The translations under genes and the position numbers were made by a program. A stretch of DNA of 64,000 nt, from contig JAUFSD010000018.1 in NCBI GenBank assembly GCA_033030425.1, positions 434,001 to 498,000 on the forward strand, given 5' to 3'. The notes below the pieces were generated by a model. The model saw nothing but the letters and a program-made list of their open reading frames with translations. It was not told where the DNA came from and searched no databases. The stretch is from Verpa conica. Its lineage: Eukaryota > Ascomycota > Pezizomycetes > Pezizales > Morchellaceae. Positions 1 to 15,000 of this stretch are shown here, in pieces. How positions within the stretch are numbered: position 1 is the first letter of the stretch; each line of letters begins with the position of its first letter.

Positions 1-3000
1 GGGCTGCTCAAGAATCGAGCTTGACTGAATGTGTGGTCATCGCGCTCGATAGTTAGCGGATCGTTGGCCTCGTGTATACTGCGCACTAGCTTGACCCTAA
101 CCAAAGGGCGTTTTTTATCAATTATCTCTAGAAAGAGCATACATGTGTTGGTGGGTAAGGAGGAATGCCAGATCACCCCCTCTTTGCTGCGGGTTCGTTG
201 TCACTCACGCACAGTGCGCACAACTTCGCACTCAGAAAACCACGACCGGGACTCGCTTGTTGGTACAGAGCATAGGGATACAGGAGAGCTAACTCGTATA
301 TGGTGATATGCTTTTTGGTAGGGTTTTTGTTTGTTGACATACGTGTACATTATGTGAGCGAGTGATCTGTTATGACTAGCGTATTCGACAGGGTTGTGGG
401 TCAGTCGGGGTAGTGTGCCGCATGAAAACACAGCAAAACATCAAGAGCAGCCTAGCTAGTAGCTACAGAACTACAACAGTATAGAGATAAATAATTAGCT
501 ATAAATGTGTTTTAGAAGAGTAACTAAGGATTATAGACCCTATAGCCAAATTGCCCTATAATTTTTTGTGTTATGCTGCTTTCTAAGTTCTCCATACAAG
601 ATTGTGTGTGATTAGGGGCCAGGAGAGTTTCTCAGTGACCATTGGCCAAATTCACCTATAAAAAAAAGAGAAGTAATCCAAAGGATAGATTATACCAAAT
701 ATCAAATATCAAATAAAATCAAGCTATTTGAATATTGGAGATGGGTGTCATACAGCTGGTAGTATGTTCATTTTTCTGTGTTGCTATGCGACACACTACC
801 TCGACCAACCCGTCAAGTACGTTAGCTTTTACCCTACGGGCAGAAATAGGCAAAGTGCTTATAGCACCACCGAACAAAGGGGCAGATTAACATGTCCAAG
901 CAAAGTCTTAGATTTTAGCCAAACTTTGCGTTTCTAAGATGTAATGTGCACTATCATCGCCTCATAGCCCTATCAACCCCGCACGGAGTAGTCTCTTAAC
1001 CTAAGCACAGTGTAAAGTCATGGCGGCGAAGAAATATACCTCATAAGAATCTACACGAAATCTTCTGTATCGGACTGCATTAGCCCCTAGGGTAATATAC
1101 ATGTAATACGGAGCAAACATGAACCAAAGTTCACAGAGGTAAATGAGATAATCATACCTGACTGAACGGGCCACTCATTTCAGCAAATACCTTATCTTAA
1201 CACGGGTTTTGAGCCGATTTGGCACATCCTGACATGGCTCTGCATTCTGCATAGTGATAGAGTGAGGTTTCTGAGTGGATTAGGATTAGTGGGCCCTATT
1301 TTTTTTGTTAAGGATATAGAATAATATGAAACAGAACAGAGGTAAGCGGTAGTATTATCTTACCGATTGACCAAAGATCAAAGAGCTGATTCAATGGCAA
1401 GGATATTTTTCGAGAGCTAGCATCGAAGCCACTTACAGCTTTTTTTTTATGAGGTACTCTACGGACAAAGGGCCGTGGTGACGTCTTTCCTAGTATTCTT
1501 CTAATAGTATACCTGGAGAGTATGTACGTGTTATAAGAAGCGATAGATTACTGGAGCCACCTAGTGTTATCTTAGGGAGGTCGGATTTTCTATTTAACTC
1601 GGCCACTAGGTTAGCGAGTGATAGGTTGTGAGTGCCATGGGTTGAATGTAAGAGAGTCACTGACCTGGCCCTTTACTAGATCCGTCTGGCCGATGATCGA
1701 TTCACTGAGTGAAGACGCACAGTAGAGTACTTATACACTAGAAGACGGCATTAGAGCTATCCTTACCTAGTGGGGGCGTCGTACGCCCTGGACGAAGCAG
1801 CCAACGTCCACGGGACATTTTATGCCTTTCCCATAACCCTTCACTTTGTTGAGGGCATTTTTGCGCTAAGCCTGGCCATCAGACCAAAAAAAAAACAATT
1901 TAGTTTGTTTTTCTAATCTTGGTTTTTTTTCGTTATCCTGGTGTTGGCTACGTGTATGTGCCACACGACTTGTTGCCTTATAAGAAGAGGCTCAAGTTTT
2001 CTGAGCTTGATGCCTGGTAGGGGCCTTCCTACGGTTGGTTTAGCCGCGTTACTAAAAGCACATTATGGTACATGTGTTTCGGGGATCGTAGTGCCCCCCT
2101 GGGGTTCTCATCACAGTCTCTGGCATAATGTGCCTATAGTATAAAGATATTTGAGTAATATGATACTTACGTCGTGTATGATTTCGGGGGTGGTGTGTTG
2201 GAGGCATGTGCTTTTATGTAGTAGATTAGAGAATCGACGATCTGTTTGTGAGGCTACAATGAGTATCAGGGTGGTGGGGCTCTTTGTAAATATTATTAAC
2301 CACAAAAAGTAGTGCTTTTTCCCGTTGGAAGGCCCTTTGGATTAAAAACTAAGCTCTGGCTGACATTTGGTGATTAGAAGGAAAAAAAACAGTCTTAGGA
2401 CAGTATTAGTCAGGACTGGGTTACGTTGAGTGGAAACTAATCTCACAAAAGCTCACCGCGAACTATCAGGCTACCTAGATAGTTGTATGCAGATACTGTT
2501 TCAAGATCCCTCTTAAACAGCTGTAAATACAGTTGCAAACGAGTGTCACGTGACATGCCAAGAGGTCGGAGGCTCTGATTGGTTTGCCATTTTATAGCAT
2601 AAGAAGAGTGATTCCCTTCTCCCCAAATTCACAGCCTCCTCTCGCCTCTCAGGCCTAACGCATTCGTCAAGTATATTGACAAATTCTTTCCCCGCGTCTC
2701 TCTGTCGCCCTTTGAGTGCATACGGGCGCTCTAATTTCTTTCAGACTATCACTCGCTTCTTCTATCCTTTTTCTTTTTTTCTTCAGCAATCGAATAGTGT
2801 CGTGGCCATCATAGTGTTTATCGCTTGCCAAACATCACCTTCCCACCGAGGTCTGGCTTCCAATACTTAGCGATAAGTATTTGAGTTCGCGTCCTGGATC
2901 CTCCAATTTACGCGAGCCTTTTTGCCTCCTCACCAACTCCCATCCATCACAAGAATATAGATAACGACACGTACGATTTTATTGCGACAAGAAACCTCAG

Positions 3001-3024
3001 TATTGAAGAGGAGGATCTGCAACC
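1..3024. other. gene-free spacer upstream of TRA1
   Basis: No open frame longer than about 90 codons with recognisable protein character is present on either strand, and no tRNA-like structure was seen. The sequence is moderately AT-rich with scattered A/T runs. The last 400 bases become pyrimidine-rich on the + strand, as is common in fungal promoters and 5' leaders, and they precede the TRA1 start. Decayed transposon sequence is possible, but nothing recognisable remains. Confidence 0.6.
2545..2554 (+). promoter_or_regulatory. palindromic TCACGTGA (E-box type) element upstream of TRA1
   Basis: The decamer GTCACGTGAC lies about 470 bp before the TRA1 start. TCACGTGA is the binding core of bHLH factors such as Cbf1 in fungi. 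A second copy occurs upstream of the dynamin gene at 63207-63214. Function here is inferred from motif identity and position only. Confidence 0.3.
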
Positions 3025-6000
3025 ATGGCTGGGGGAACAGCCCATGCGGATGTCTTTGCCGCGAGGCTGGGGGACAGTACTCTTGGTTTGTTACTTGCTC
3101 GAGTTACTGAGGATCAGGGCGATGGCTAATGAGGTCGATGGTAGATGCCAAACTTAAGCTTCAGATCGCGGGTGAGCTTCGGGACTCAATCGACATGTTC
3201 ACTCATACCCCAGCAGAATACGTAAAGTTTCTGCAGAAGCTTATGCCCGTATTCAACACGATACTTAGTGGGCAGCCGGTGTTTATATCTACATCCCCTG
3301 AACAGGTATGGGATAGTTATTGCGCTTCCTACTTTCCAAATTCTATCTAGCTAACTTATAGTAGAAATTACGAAATATTACACTCGACACAATCCATCGA
3401 TTACCATTCATGCCGGTAGAGGCTCTGGAGCCATATGCTAGCGATCTAATGACCCTCTTAATGAATCTTGTCAAGACAGAGAACGAGGACAATGCCGTCC
3501 TTTGCATGAAGACAATCATTGACTTTCAACGGAATTATCAAAAACAGCTTGTTGACAAGGTGCAACCATTTCTAGATTTGATACAAGAGATGTTCGCGAT
3601 GATGCCGAAAGCTGTCAAGGAAACATTTGAGAACCCATCTTCGACCACTGGAGGAACTCCAATGCCGAGTACTCCGGGTAATACTGGGCAGAACTTCCAG
3701 AGTCCCAGGCCAATGTCACCGATGAATGCTGGCCAAGACCCAGGAACTGATGCTCAACAACCAGCCAAAATGTTGGTTAAGGGAATGCAGAGCTTCAAAG
3801 TGTTGGCTGAATGTCCCATTATTGTTGTAAGCTTGTTTCAGGCTCATCGAAATTGTGTGCACCGGAATGTGAAAGCCTTCGTGCCATTAATCCAAGACAT
3901 GCTCCAATTGCAAGCAGGGCCCCAAGAGGAAGCACATAAGCATTCAAAAGCCAAGGGTGAAGTGTTCACAGGCGTAAGCCCGAATATAAAGAATAGGGTT
4001 GCGTTTGGGGAATTTATAACGGCCCAGGTTAAAGTAAGGATTAAGAAATATTTCCAGCACCATTTAGTAGCAATGGGCTGATACTGTGAATTTACAGACA
4101 ATGAGCTTTTTGGCGTACGTACTTCGGGTTTACGCACACCAACTCCAGGAATTTCTACCTAAACTCCCTGAAATCGTTGTGAGGCTATTGAAGGATTGTC
4201 CTCGAGAGAGGTCAGGAGCAAGAAAGGTTAGTTGGGCTGTTGTTCCAGAGCTATATGTCGTAATGCTGATCCTATTATTAATCCATATTAGGAGCTCTTG
4301 GTGGCTACACGACATATCATAAATTTCAACTTCCGGAAAATTTTCTTGGGAAAAATAGATGAACTTCTGGATGAGAGAGTTTTGATAGGGGATGGGTTAA
4401 CAGTATATGAGACCATGAGGTATAACTTTGTTGATCGGAATTTCTTGGTGGGGGCTAATACTTGTAACAGACCACTGGCATATAGTATGCTCGCAGACTT
4501 AATACATCATGTCCGCGATTCACTAGACCGCAACCAAATAGGAAGAACCGTCGAAGTGTATACTAAAAATCTGCACGACAACTTTCCGGGGACAAGTTTT
4601 CAGACCATGAGCGCAAAGTTATTGCTTAACCTAGCAGAATTTATCGCAAAACTAGAAGACAAACAAGAGGGTAAGAGGACTGGATTCAAAATTTCTATTT
4701 TAGCTGACACTAAATATGTAGCCCGACATTTCCTAATAATGATACTTGATGCTATCGCTGAGAAGTTCAAGGCTATGAACAGGCAGTATGAGAATGCTGT
4801 CAAGCAAAGTCGACTGAACGCGCAGGCAAAAGAAGAGGGTAGCCTGGAGGAGGCTTCAACAGACCTGGTTGGGGCTGGGAAAGAAGGCGGGTACGATGAA
4901 ACCGATATATTTCTAGCAACCCCCATCAAAACTTCAAATCCTAGAGAGCGAGGTGCAGATCCCGTTTCAGGCAAGTACTCCGTCTTAATCCAAATAACTT
5001 TAATAGACTGCTAACCACAGGCATGGCTAGATAACAAATTCTTATTCAAGAACCTGATGAATGGGTTGAAGAGTATGCTATTTGCATTGCGATCCTGTAA
5101 TCCCCCGTCGAAGCAAAATGACAACAATCCACCAAATTGGAGTGAGGTGGCATATGGATTTAGTGCAGAGGAGGTCAATATCATCATCAAATTATTCCGG
5201 GAGGGTGCTCGAGTTTTCAGATATTATGGTGTTGAACATGATTCAAAACCAGTAGATCCGAACACGTCGCCAGTAGAGTTTCTTACAAATCACTTTATGG
5301 TACCTAGTGGAAAAGAGGAAAAAGATTTACTTGAGACGTTTGCGACGGTATTTCACTGCATCGACCCAGCGACGTTTCACGAAGTATTCCACTCAGAGAT
5401 TCCACACCTCTACGAGATGATGTTTGAGCATACAGCTCTTCTGCACGTGCCACAGTTTTTCTTGGCCAGCGAAGCAACCTCTCCGAGTTTTTGTGGGATG
5501 CTCCTGCAATTCCTCATGGATCATATTGAGGAAGTAGGGACCAGCGATACGAGGAAATCACAAATATTACTCAGACTTTTCAAATTATCCTTTATGGCGG
5601 TCACTCTTTTCTCCAGTCAGAATGAACAAGTTCTATTGCCACACGTCAGCAAGATTGTCCTGAAATCTATCAGTTTGTCAACTACAGCAGAGGAGCCGAT
5701 GAATTATTTCTTGCTTCTAAGGTCACTGTTTCGAAGTATTGGTGGAGGAAGGTTCGAGCATCTGTATAAAGAGATTCTACCTCTTTTGGAAGTACTTCTT
5801 GAGGTCCTGAACACACTTCTTATCTCTGCCCGTAACATTCAGCAACGAGATCTATACGTTGAACTTTGTCTTACCGTCCCGGCTCGCCTTAGCAATCTAC
5901 TACCTCATCTTAGCTTCTTAATGAAGCCATTGGTTGTAGCCCTCAGGGCAGGGCAAGAGCTAGTTAGCCAGGGACTGAGGACGCTGGAGCTATGTGTTGA

Positions 6001-9000
6001 CAATTTGACGGCCGATTACTTGGATCCAATCATGGCACCTGTCATCGACGACTTAATGGCCGCTCTTTGGGATCATCTAAGACCTTTACCGTATAACCAT
6101 GTACACAGCCACACAACTATGCGAATTTTGGGGAAGCTTGGGGGTAGGAACCGGCGGTTCTTGACACACCCTCCGCCTTTACCGTACAAACTATACGCGG
6201 ACGATGCATGTAGTGTCAACATTAGGCTACATGGGGCACCAGGGGAACGTGCATTTCCAATTCTGTCTGCGGTTGATCTTGCCGTGGAGAGGCTATTTGA
6301 TATGAAGCCCCCAAAAACCGACCAGGATAAAGCCACAGATATATTCTACAAGCATCAATCCCTGCGGTTGCTCAGTGCTAATTTAAAGCTCTTTATTGGG
6401 TACGACCAACTACCAGAGGATTTTGCGCAGTTAGTTCGGGTACAAGCAAACGATCTCGCAGCAGGATCGACAGATCTAGCGGCTACGATAGTTGTGCCAT
6501 CAGACAGGAACAAACCAGTGTTCAAGAAACACGATCAAGAAGCCACACTTCGGAAGTTGTTGAGATCTGTTATTCATGCTGTTTCTATTCCGCAACTGGA
6601 AGAGGAAGCAACGGCCTTGGCGTATGATGTATGCAGACATTTTACAATTTTGGAATTAGGAAGGTCTGTGACGGAAATGCGACAGAAAACACAGCAATTT
6701 ATGGTCAACAGTGGGGAGGGTCCAATGCACCTAGATAGCCGGGTTTTGGCAGATGCTATTGCGGACTGCCTTTCCTCCGAACATGCAGCGGTTAGAGAGA
6801 TAGCCAAGAAAGCGATGAAGGTCATCTATGATACTGCTGCCACCCTCTTCGGATCAAATGAGATGGTGCACAAGCTTCCATTCTTCCAATGGCTAGCAAA
6901 AACGTTCTGTCACTCCTGCTATGAAGAGGAGTGGTACCCGAAGTCTGGTGGGTGTTTGGGGATCCGGGCGCTCACAGAGGATCTAGATATGGGCGAGACA
7001 TGGATGGTAGAACGTCAACATGACTTTGTACGGGCTTTGTTATACGTTATCAAGGATATGCCACCGGATCTACCTGCTAGTACAAGGGAGTGTGCACAAT
7101 CTACACTGGACTTGGTGCTTAGAAAATGCAATCAAAATGTTTCAAAAGAGGAGATCGGCACATATCATTCGAAGAGTTTCAACCTATGCGCTCTCCTCAT
7201 CTGCGAAATTTCGAATCCTAATAAACATGTCAGAGAAACCGCGCAGACATCTTTTCATACCCTATCAAATATCCTTGGGGTAGATATCCACGCGTTGATG
7301 ACACCCGTCAAAGAGCGATTGTTGACTCCGATATTCAATAAACCTCTTCGTGCACTTCCGTTTGCTAGTCAGATTGGGTATATTGATGCTATCACTTTTT
7401 GCCTAAGTCTTCAGCCTGCATTTTTAGAGTTCAATGAAGAAATGAACCGCCTCATGATGGAAGCCCTTGCCCTTGCTGACGCTGATGACGATGCTTTATC
7501 AAATAATCGCATCCCCGAACATAGGACTACCGAGTCTGTTCTTAATCTTCGGGTCGTATGTATTAAATTGCTCTCGACAGCTATCACATATCCAGAGTTC
7601 GCATCCCCAGACAAGTCACATACTAGAGGTCGGATCATTTCCGTATTTTTTAAGTCGCTCTATTCGAAATCACACGAGGTTATCGAGGCTGCCAACTCTG
7701 GGTTGAAGGGTGTGCTTGCGCAGACCAACAAGTTACCCAAAGATCTGTTGCAAAACGGTCTTCGCCCGATCTTAATGAATCTTTCGGATCCGAAGAGACT
7801 GAATGTCGCTGGGTTAGAGGGACTTGCGAGACTGCTGGAATTGTTGACAAACTACTTCAAGGTTGAAATTGGGAGTAGGCTATTGGATCACCTGAAGAAT
7901 CTTGCGGAACCCAATGTTCTACAGCAGACATCGTTTAAACTACTTGAACAAAACCCCAATATCCGCGTCATTGCATCCATTTTGAACATCTTTCACCTCT
8001 TGCCGCCCGCAGCAGTTCAGTTCTTGGAGGAGATGTTCAAGATCGTAATCGACCTCGAGGAGAAGCTTCGGCGGACGCAACATAGCCCATTCCGTGCGCC
8101 GCTATTGAAATTTGTGAATCGATATCCAGCTGAGACATGGGGGTTCATCAAGCCCAAGATGACAGATTTGAGATACGGTAGAATATTTTCCCAGTTGTTG
8201 GCGGACGAATCGAGCGAGGCCATGAGGAACGTAGTGAGTTCAGATACCGCAGGACTTTTAGGAGCAACAATCGACATTGAGGCGAAGGAAGAGGAAAAAT
8301 TTGTGGCTCAGGTCAATGCTGTTAATATCGTCTACTCCGTTGCTAGGCACTCTAGTAGTGCTGAGTGGCTGGTAAAGAATAGGGATTTGATGGAAAGATT
8401 ATTAAGGGCTGGAGTGGATATCAGGGAACGATTGAAGGAAGGAAAAGTACCTGTACCGATCAGGTTAGGGGTTGACCAGTCTTCAGAGACATTGCAGGAA
8501 ATTTTTATGTTATATCTCACACATGCTGAGCAAGATTTAGAGTTCCTTTTTCAGGTAAGAGTCAGGTTAGCCTTTCTGTAGGTTGTTTCTAACATTCTAT
8601 AGGTAATCGATGCGCGAACATCTAATAAGCTCAAACGATCAAACGCACTCACCCATTATATATACACCAAAATCATTTGCGAAGGGTCTATTGAACACTG
8701 GCGGAATGTAATATACCGATGCTTGGATTTGTACACTACGAAGGCTTCCACACAAGATACGAAAACTTTCGCGTTCCATTATCTCGTCAACCCAATCCTA
8801 GCCATGGACGTCCAACGTGGTTCGCTCCCAGTCAATGGCCAGAAACTTGTCGACAGGAATATGATCGAGGCTATTCATGCTAAAATTTGGAGGCCAAATC
8901 TTGGTGATATTGGTGATGATGCTTCTCCCGGGTTGGATCACTCAAGGATGGAGTTACTGCAGATGTCTGCACTCCTCATCAAGGATCATAATACGATCTT

Positions 9001-12000
9001 GGCCGAAGCCAGGAAAGATGTGATCAAATTTGGTTGGAATTATATCAAGCTCGAAGATATTGTTAATAAACAGGCAGCATACGTCTTAATCGCTTTCTTC
9101 ATTCGACACTACGACACACCTTCAAAGATTGTGATTCAGATATACGTGGCTTTGCTCAAAGCACACCAACACGAAGGAAGAGCACTTGTTACCCAGGCCT
9201 TGGAATTGATCGCTCCAGTACTCAAGAAAAGGGTGCCAAATGCCAGTGATCCTAGATATCCGATTTGGGCGAGATGGCCAAGGAGAATTTTGTCGGAGGA
9301 AGGTCACAATCAGCAGCAGATGACTAATATCTTCCAGTTCTTGGTGAAGCATGGAGATTTGTTTTATGAGTCAAGGGAGCATTTCTTGACCTGGATAGTC
9401 ACATCCCTACCAAAACTAGTTTTACATCTACCGAACCCTTCGACCGAAAACAAGAAACTCTCAATCAATCTGATGGTTCTAATTCGAGATTGGGAGAAAC
9501 GCCGCCGGCTTACTGAAATGCAAAGACAGAGCCCCGACACATCACCATCACGGAAAAGAAAACTCCAACAGCCACCAGCCGATTCTAGATCTCCTTCAGT
9601 AGGTGGTTCTCAGCCTATAGCTGGAAACACAGAATATGCAGTCGCCCCGGCACTTCGTACCCTAGTAATTAAACATCTTGTCACCTTCATCTGCAGTCTG
9701 AACGAGAAATTTTCAACTAGCGATCTGTGTAGAAAAGCGTTAGGTTTACTCGGGGACTTTCTGGGGCCAGAATATTGGGACGATCTTGAGATCGAATTGT
9801 TCCCCAAGGTCATGGACCAGTTTCTCGTCGCAAATGACATTACCGATCAAAACTTACCTGGGTTTCTCAATGCGTTACAGGTTTTAAAGGTTATCTTGGA
9901 GCTCAAGTCAGATGACTGGGTGATGCAACGTCTGCCAGACCTTCAGAAATTTTTGGAAAAGTCGTTGAGGTCCGAGCTAGCTGAGGTTCAGGAAAGCCTC
10001 CAACCTGTGCTTGCTCGTGTTTTACAAGCCATCCCAGCAGAGAAGGAAGAAGGGGAGGAGGAGGAGGAGGATGTAAAAGACTCGCCGCCTGCTATAGTAT
10101 TTACTACTTTACTCACGACCATTGTTCAAGACAATTTGAACACAAATTTAATGTCGAGTGTCAATATTCTATGGACTCTTTCTCAAAAACGGCCAGCGGT
10201 CATTGACGACCATATCGCCGCCCTGATGAAGGCATTCCAGAAAATTGGAAAAGACCATCTTTCGTCCCCCGCAGCGACGCCAGGGCAGCCTCCTATTGTC
10301 AATCTACCAAACTCGGCGAAGCCGGAACCTAATACTGGTGGAAATTCACAAGTCTTTGATCCTGAAACAACGACAAAACTCCTTCGTATGGTGATTGATG
10401 TAGCGGCATCTAGGGTTTCTGTTTTAGGGGATCAACGAAGACCATTTTTAAGTGTTATGGCCCAACTGGTAGAGAAGTCGTCAAGTACGGAGTTGTGCAC
10501 GAAGATCTTGGGTATTGTGAGGGAATGGGTATTCGGGTCCACAGAGTCTTTCCCAACACTGAAGGAGAAAACAGCAGTTCTGTCAAAGATGCTCTCATTC
10601 GAGACACGACCTGACCCTATTCTTTGCAGCAAATTTTTAGATCTAGTTATAGACATTTACGAGAGCCCGGTCGTCAACAATACTGAACTGACTGTTCGGC
10701 TTGAACATGCCTTCTTGGTCGGGACGCGGGCGAAAGACGTCAACATGAGAAACCGGTTCTTACAAATCTTCGATAGGAGTCTTTCCAGGACAATCAGTAA
10801 CCGCATTAGTTTCGTACTAGGCACGCAAAACTGGGAGACCCTTGCTGATTCGTACTGGCTCAATCAGGCAACTCACTTACTTTTTGGATCTGTCGACATG
10901 GATACCCGAGTAGAGCTACATAATGACGACCTAAAGGTCGCAACAGCCTCATCGATATTTTCAACCTATACCACGGATTCGAGAAAAGATTCGCTCATGC
11001 TTGACGACAAATTTGAGGATCTTATGCACCGTCATAGACGGTTCTGTCAAAGCTTAGCCGAGGTCAAAGCAGGTGATATATTCCAACCGATTGCCCAGCT
11101 TCAGCACCTAGATGCAAAGGTTGCTCATCAAATTTGGATTGCTCTGTTTCCCCTGTGTTGGTCTGCATTAGGGAAAGAGGACCGCCAAGATCTTTCGCGC
11201 GGGATTGTTGGCCTCCTGGCTAAAGAGTGGCATCAACGACAAATGGACAAAAGGCCTAATGTCATCCAGAGTCTCCTTGAGGGATGCGAGATAGCCAAGC
11301 CAAAGTTTACGCTGCCTCCGCATATGGTCAAATTCCTTAGCAAGACGTATGATGCCTGGTACACGGCATTACATATGCTCGAAGATTCTGCCAATTTCCC
11401 TCCTATGGATAGCTCAATTGTTCGCGAGAGCAATTGCGACGCTCTGGCCGAAATGTATTCTGCGATTCAAGAAGAAGATTTGTTTTATGGTCTCTGGAGA
11501 CGTAGGGCTGAGTATCTGGAGACGAATGCTGCAGTTTCCTTCGAGCAAAACGGGATGTGGGATAAGGCTCAGCAAATGTATGAAAATGCACAAATTAAGG
11601 CACGAACTGGCGCCTTGCCATTCTCAAATTCGGAGTACATGCTGTGGGAGGATCATTGGGTACTATGCGCTCAGAAGCTTCAGCAGTGGGAAATCTTGAG
11701 TGAATTTGCAAAACATGAGAACTATAACGACCTCCTTCTTGAGTGTGGATGGAGATTGCTCGAGAATTGGAACGGACTTGATGGCGATCGCATGGACCAG
11801 ACTATCAAGTCTCTGATGGACGCACCGACACCACGGCGCTTTTTCTTTGCCGCGTTCATGGCCTTGCAGAAAGTTCACCAGAAGACCGAGGTTCCTGCCG
11901 AATTTTCGAGATTATGTGATGAAGCCATTCAACTTTCGCTACGCAAATGGCATAACCTGCCGCGCAGGATTACCAATGCTCATATTCCTCTCCTACAGGC

Positions 12001-15000
12001 ATTCCAACAGCTAGTCGAGCTTCATGATGCCAGCGTGATTTATAGCAGCCTGTCAACAACCACGGCGCAGAACCTAGATGCGAAATCACAAGAACTCAAG
12101 CTGCTCCTCGGTACCTGGAGAGACCGCCTACCAAACGTTTGGGATGATATCAATAGCTGGCATGACTTGGTCACCTGGAGACAACACATCTTCCACTCGA
12201 TTAACAATACATATCTACCACTCCTACCAGTCCAAGCTCAGAGTGCAGGTGGTAATAGCAGCAATAACTCCTATGCCTATCGTGGATACCATGAGACTGC
12301 CTGGATCATTAATCGCTTCGCCCATGTTGCCCGCAAACACCAGTTACCAGAGGTGTGTATCAGTCAATTGAGCAAGATTTATACCTTGCCGAATATCGAG
12401 ATCCAGGAAGCGTTCCTCAAACTACGCGAGCAAGCGAAATGCCATTACCAGAATCCTTTAGAGCTTACACAAGGTCTGGAGGTTATCAATAATACCAACC
12501 TGGGTTACTTTGGCGCTCAGCAAAAGGCAGAATTCTACACATTGAAGGGCATGTTCTTGTCTAAGCTAAAGCAAAAGGAAGAAGCAAACGAGGCATTTGG
12601 CCTAGCCCTTTACCACGATCTGAAACTTCCAAAGGCTTGGGCTGAGTGGGGCTATTACAATGACTCCCTGTTCAAAGAGAATCCTGGAGAAATGCAGCCC
12701 GCAGGCAACGCTGTTAGCTGTTATCTCGAAGCAGCCGGCCTCTACAAAAGTGGGAAAGCAAGAAAATTACTAGGCCGGGTTCTTTGGCTTCTCAGTCTAG
12801 ATGATGCCACTGCTTCGATATCTTCCGCGTTTGACGCTTACAAAGGAGAAACACCTGTGTGGTACTGGATTACTTACATTCCGCAGCTATTAACATCACT
12901 TTCTCATAAGGAAGCTCGTCTTGCCCGTGGTATCTTGATCAAGATTGCAAAAAATTATCCACAGGTAAGCTTCTGGAATTCATCTGAGAGTAAGGCATAT
13001 TCTTAACCAGACTTAGGCTCTTTACTTCCTTTTGCGTACCAGTCGAGAAGATTACCAAGTTATCAAAAAGCAAACCGCCGCTGCTGCCGCGTCGAACCGT
13101 GGTAAGGCGGGCTCTCCCATTGTTGCCCAGGCCACACCCCTAGCACGTCAAGGCAGTGTTCCGAATGGCACAGATGCTGGAAGAGCATCCAGTCCCCAAG
13201 GAAATACAAATGCCCTTTCTCAAACAAATAGTAAGTCTCAATCACTTTATCTACTGAACATATTTACTAACAGAAAATGTAGATGCTGGTTCACCGATTT
13301 CTGCCCCCAATGCGCCAAGCGTCTCATCGCCTGTAGCTACAGCAGCCAGCCCACAACCGCAAGTCAAACGCTTACCCTGGGAGTATGCTGAAGAAATCAT
13401 GTCCGTTCTCAAAACAGCATTCCCACTTCTTGCCCTTTCAATGGAAACCATGGGCGATCAGATCCAAAAGTTCTTCAAGTGTCCCCCAGATGAAGACGCC
13501 TACCGCTTAATCGTAGCGCTTTTGAACGATGGTTTGCAGGTAAGAAAGGCTAATCTTAACTCTTTGCCCGCGGGTGACTTACCTTTTCAGTGGATTGCCC
13601 GAATAAACCCATCACTTGATGATTCAAAACTCCCCCCATCCACCGAATCGAATATCACCCGATTTGCAGAAACCATTTTGCCTGCCAATATTCGAGTCGC
13701 TTTCGAGGCCGATTTCGTCAATGTGAAGCCTAATTTGTTTGCTTATATTGAGAGACTACGAAAATGGAGAGATCGATTTGAGGAGAAGCTAGACCGCCGG
13801 CCACCATACCAGAATCTAGAAAATTATAGCCCACACCTCAGTGAATTCAGATTCCAGAAATTTGATGATGTCGAAGTTCCTGGTCAATATCTATTGGTAA
13901 GAAATCAAATCAATTTATTTTGTGCTCAATTACTAACAACCCACAGCACAAGGACAACAACAAGGATTTCGTCCGCATCGATAGGTTCCTCCCGCGAGTA
14001 GACGTTGTCCGTGGGTATGGTGTGTGTCATAGGAGGCTAAAACTCAGAGGCCATGATGGTAGCGTACACGCATTTGCCATTCAACACCCCGCGGCTAGGC
14101 ACTGTCGTAGGGAGGAGAGGATACTCCAGCTATTCCGTATATTTAACGGTGTTCTAAGCCGAAGAAAGGAGAGTCGACGCCGGAACCTTGGGTTCCATCT
14201 ACCTTTGATGGTTCCCCTAGCGCCTCATATTCGCATTGTTCAGGATGACTCCTCATACATCTCCTTGCAAGGAATCTACGAAGACCACTGCCGAAGAACG
14301 GGAATGAGCAAAGATGACCCGTTAATCTTCTCACTAAAAAAGGTTATCGCTTCACTAGACCCTAGCAAGCCGCCAACGCAACTCGTCAATCCTAACATCA
14401 AACTGGAGATATTCAATGCCATTCAGACTAATATGGTCCCCCAGAACGTTGCTCTTGAGGTAAATCCTTCACTACCCCAGCAATAAACCATTTAACTAAT
14501 ATATTATAGTTCTTATCAAAATCATACCCTTCTTTCACGGAGTTTTTCCTTTTTAGACGACAGTTCTGCTATCAATACGCAGCGTTGACATTCATGACCT
14601 ACGTTATGAGCATGAGCAACCGATTCCCGCATAAGATGTTTATTGCCAGAGAAACTGGTAATATTTGGGGTTCTGAGCTAATCCCCGCAATGGCGTCGAC
14701 GAATGCGTTCTTCCATAACAACGAGACTGTCCCTTTCCGATTTACCCCCAATATTCAGACCCTAATGGGCCCAATTGCCATTGAGGGTATATTCTCTTGT
14801 GCTGTTATGGCCATCGCACGCTGTCTCACAGAGCCTGAAGTATGACATTCCTTATATAAATATATGTTGGAAGGTAATTGTGCTAACTTCCATTTATAGT
14901 TTGAGCTTGAGCAACATCTCAGTGTCTTTGTACGTGATGAGATGATTTTCTGGTTCACTCAACAACATCGTTCTGGACTTGGGGAGCAGCAGTTGCGTGA

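Noticed and set aside
13032..13391. Separate small Ala/Ser-rich gene within the TRA1 locus
   Set aside because: It is TRA1 exons 8 and 9: [13 protein letters not shown] continues the Tra1 sequence, and the splices at 12965-13016 and 13231-13282 keep the frame.
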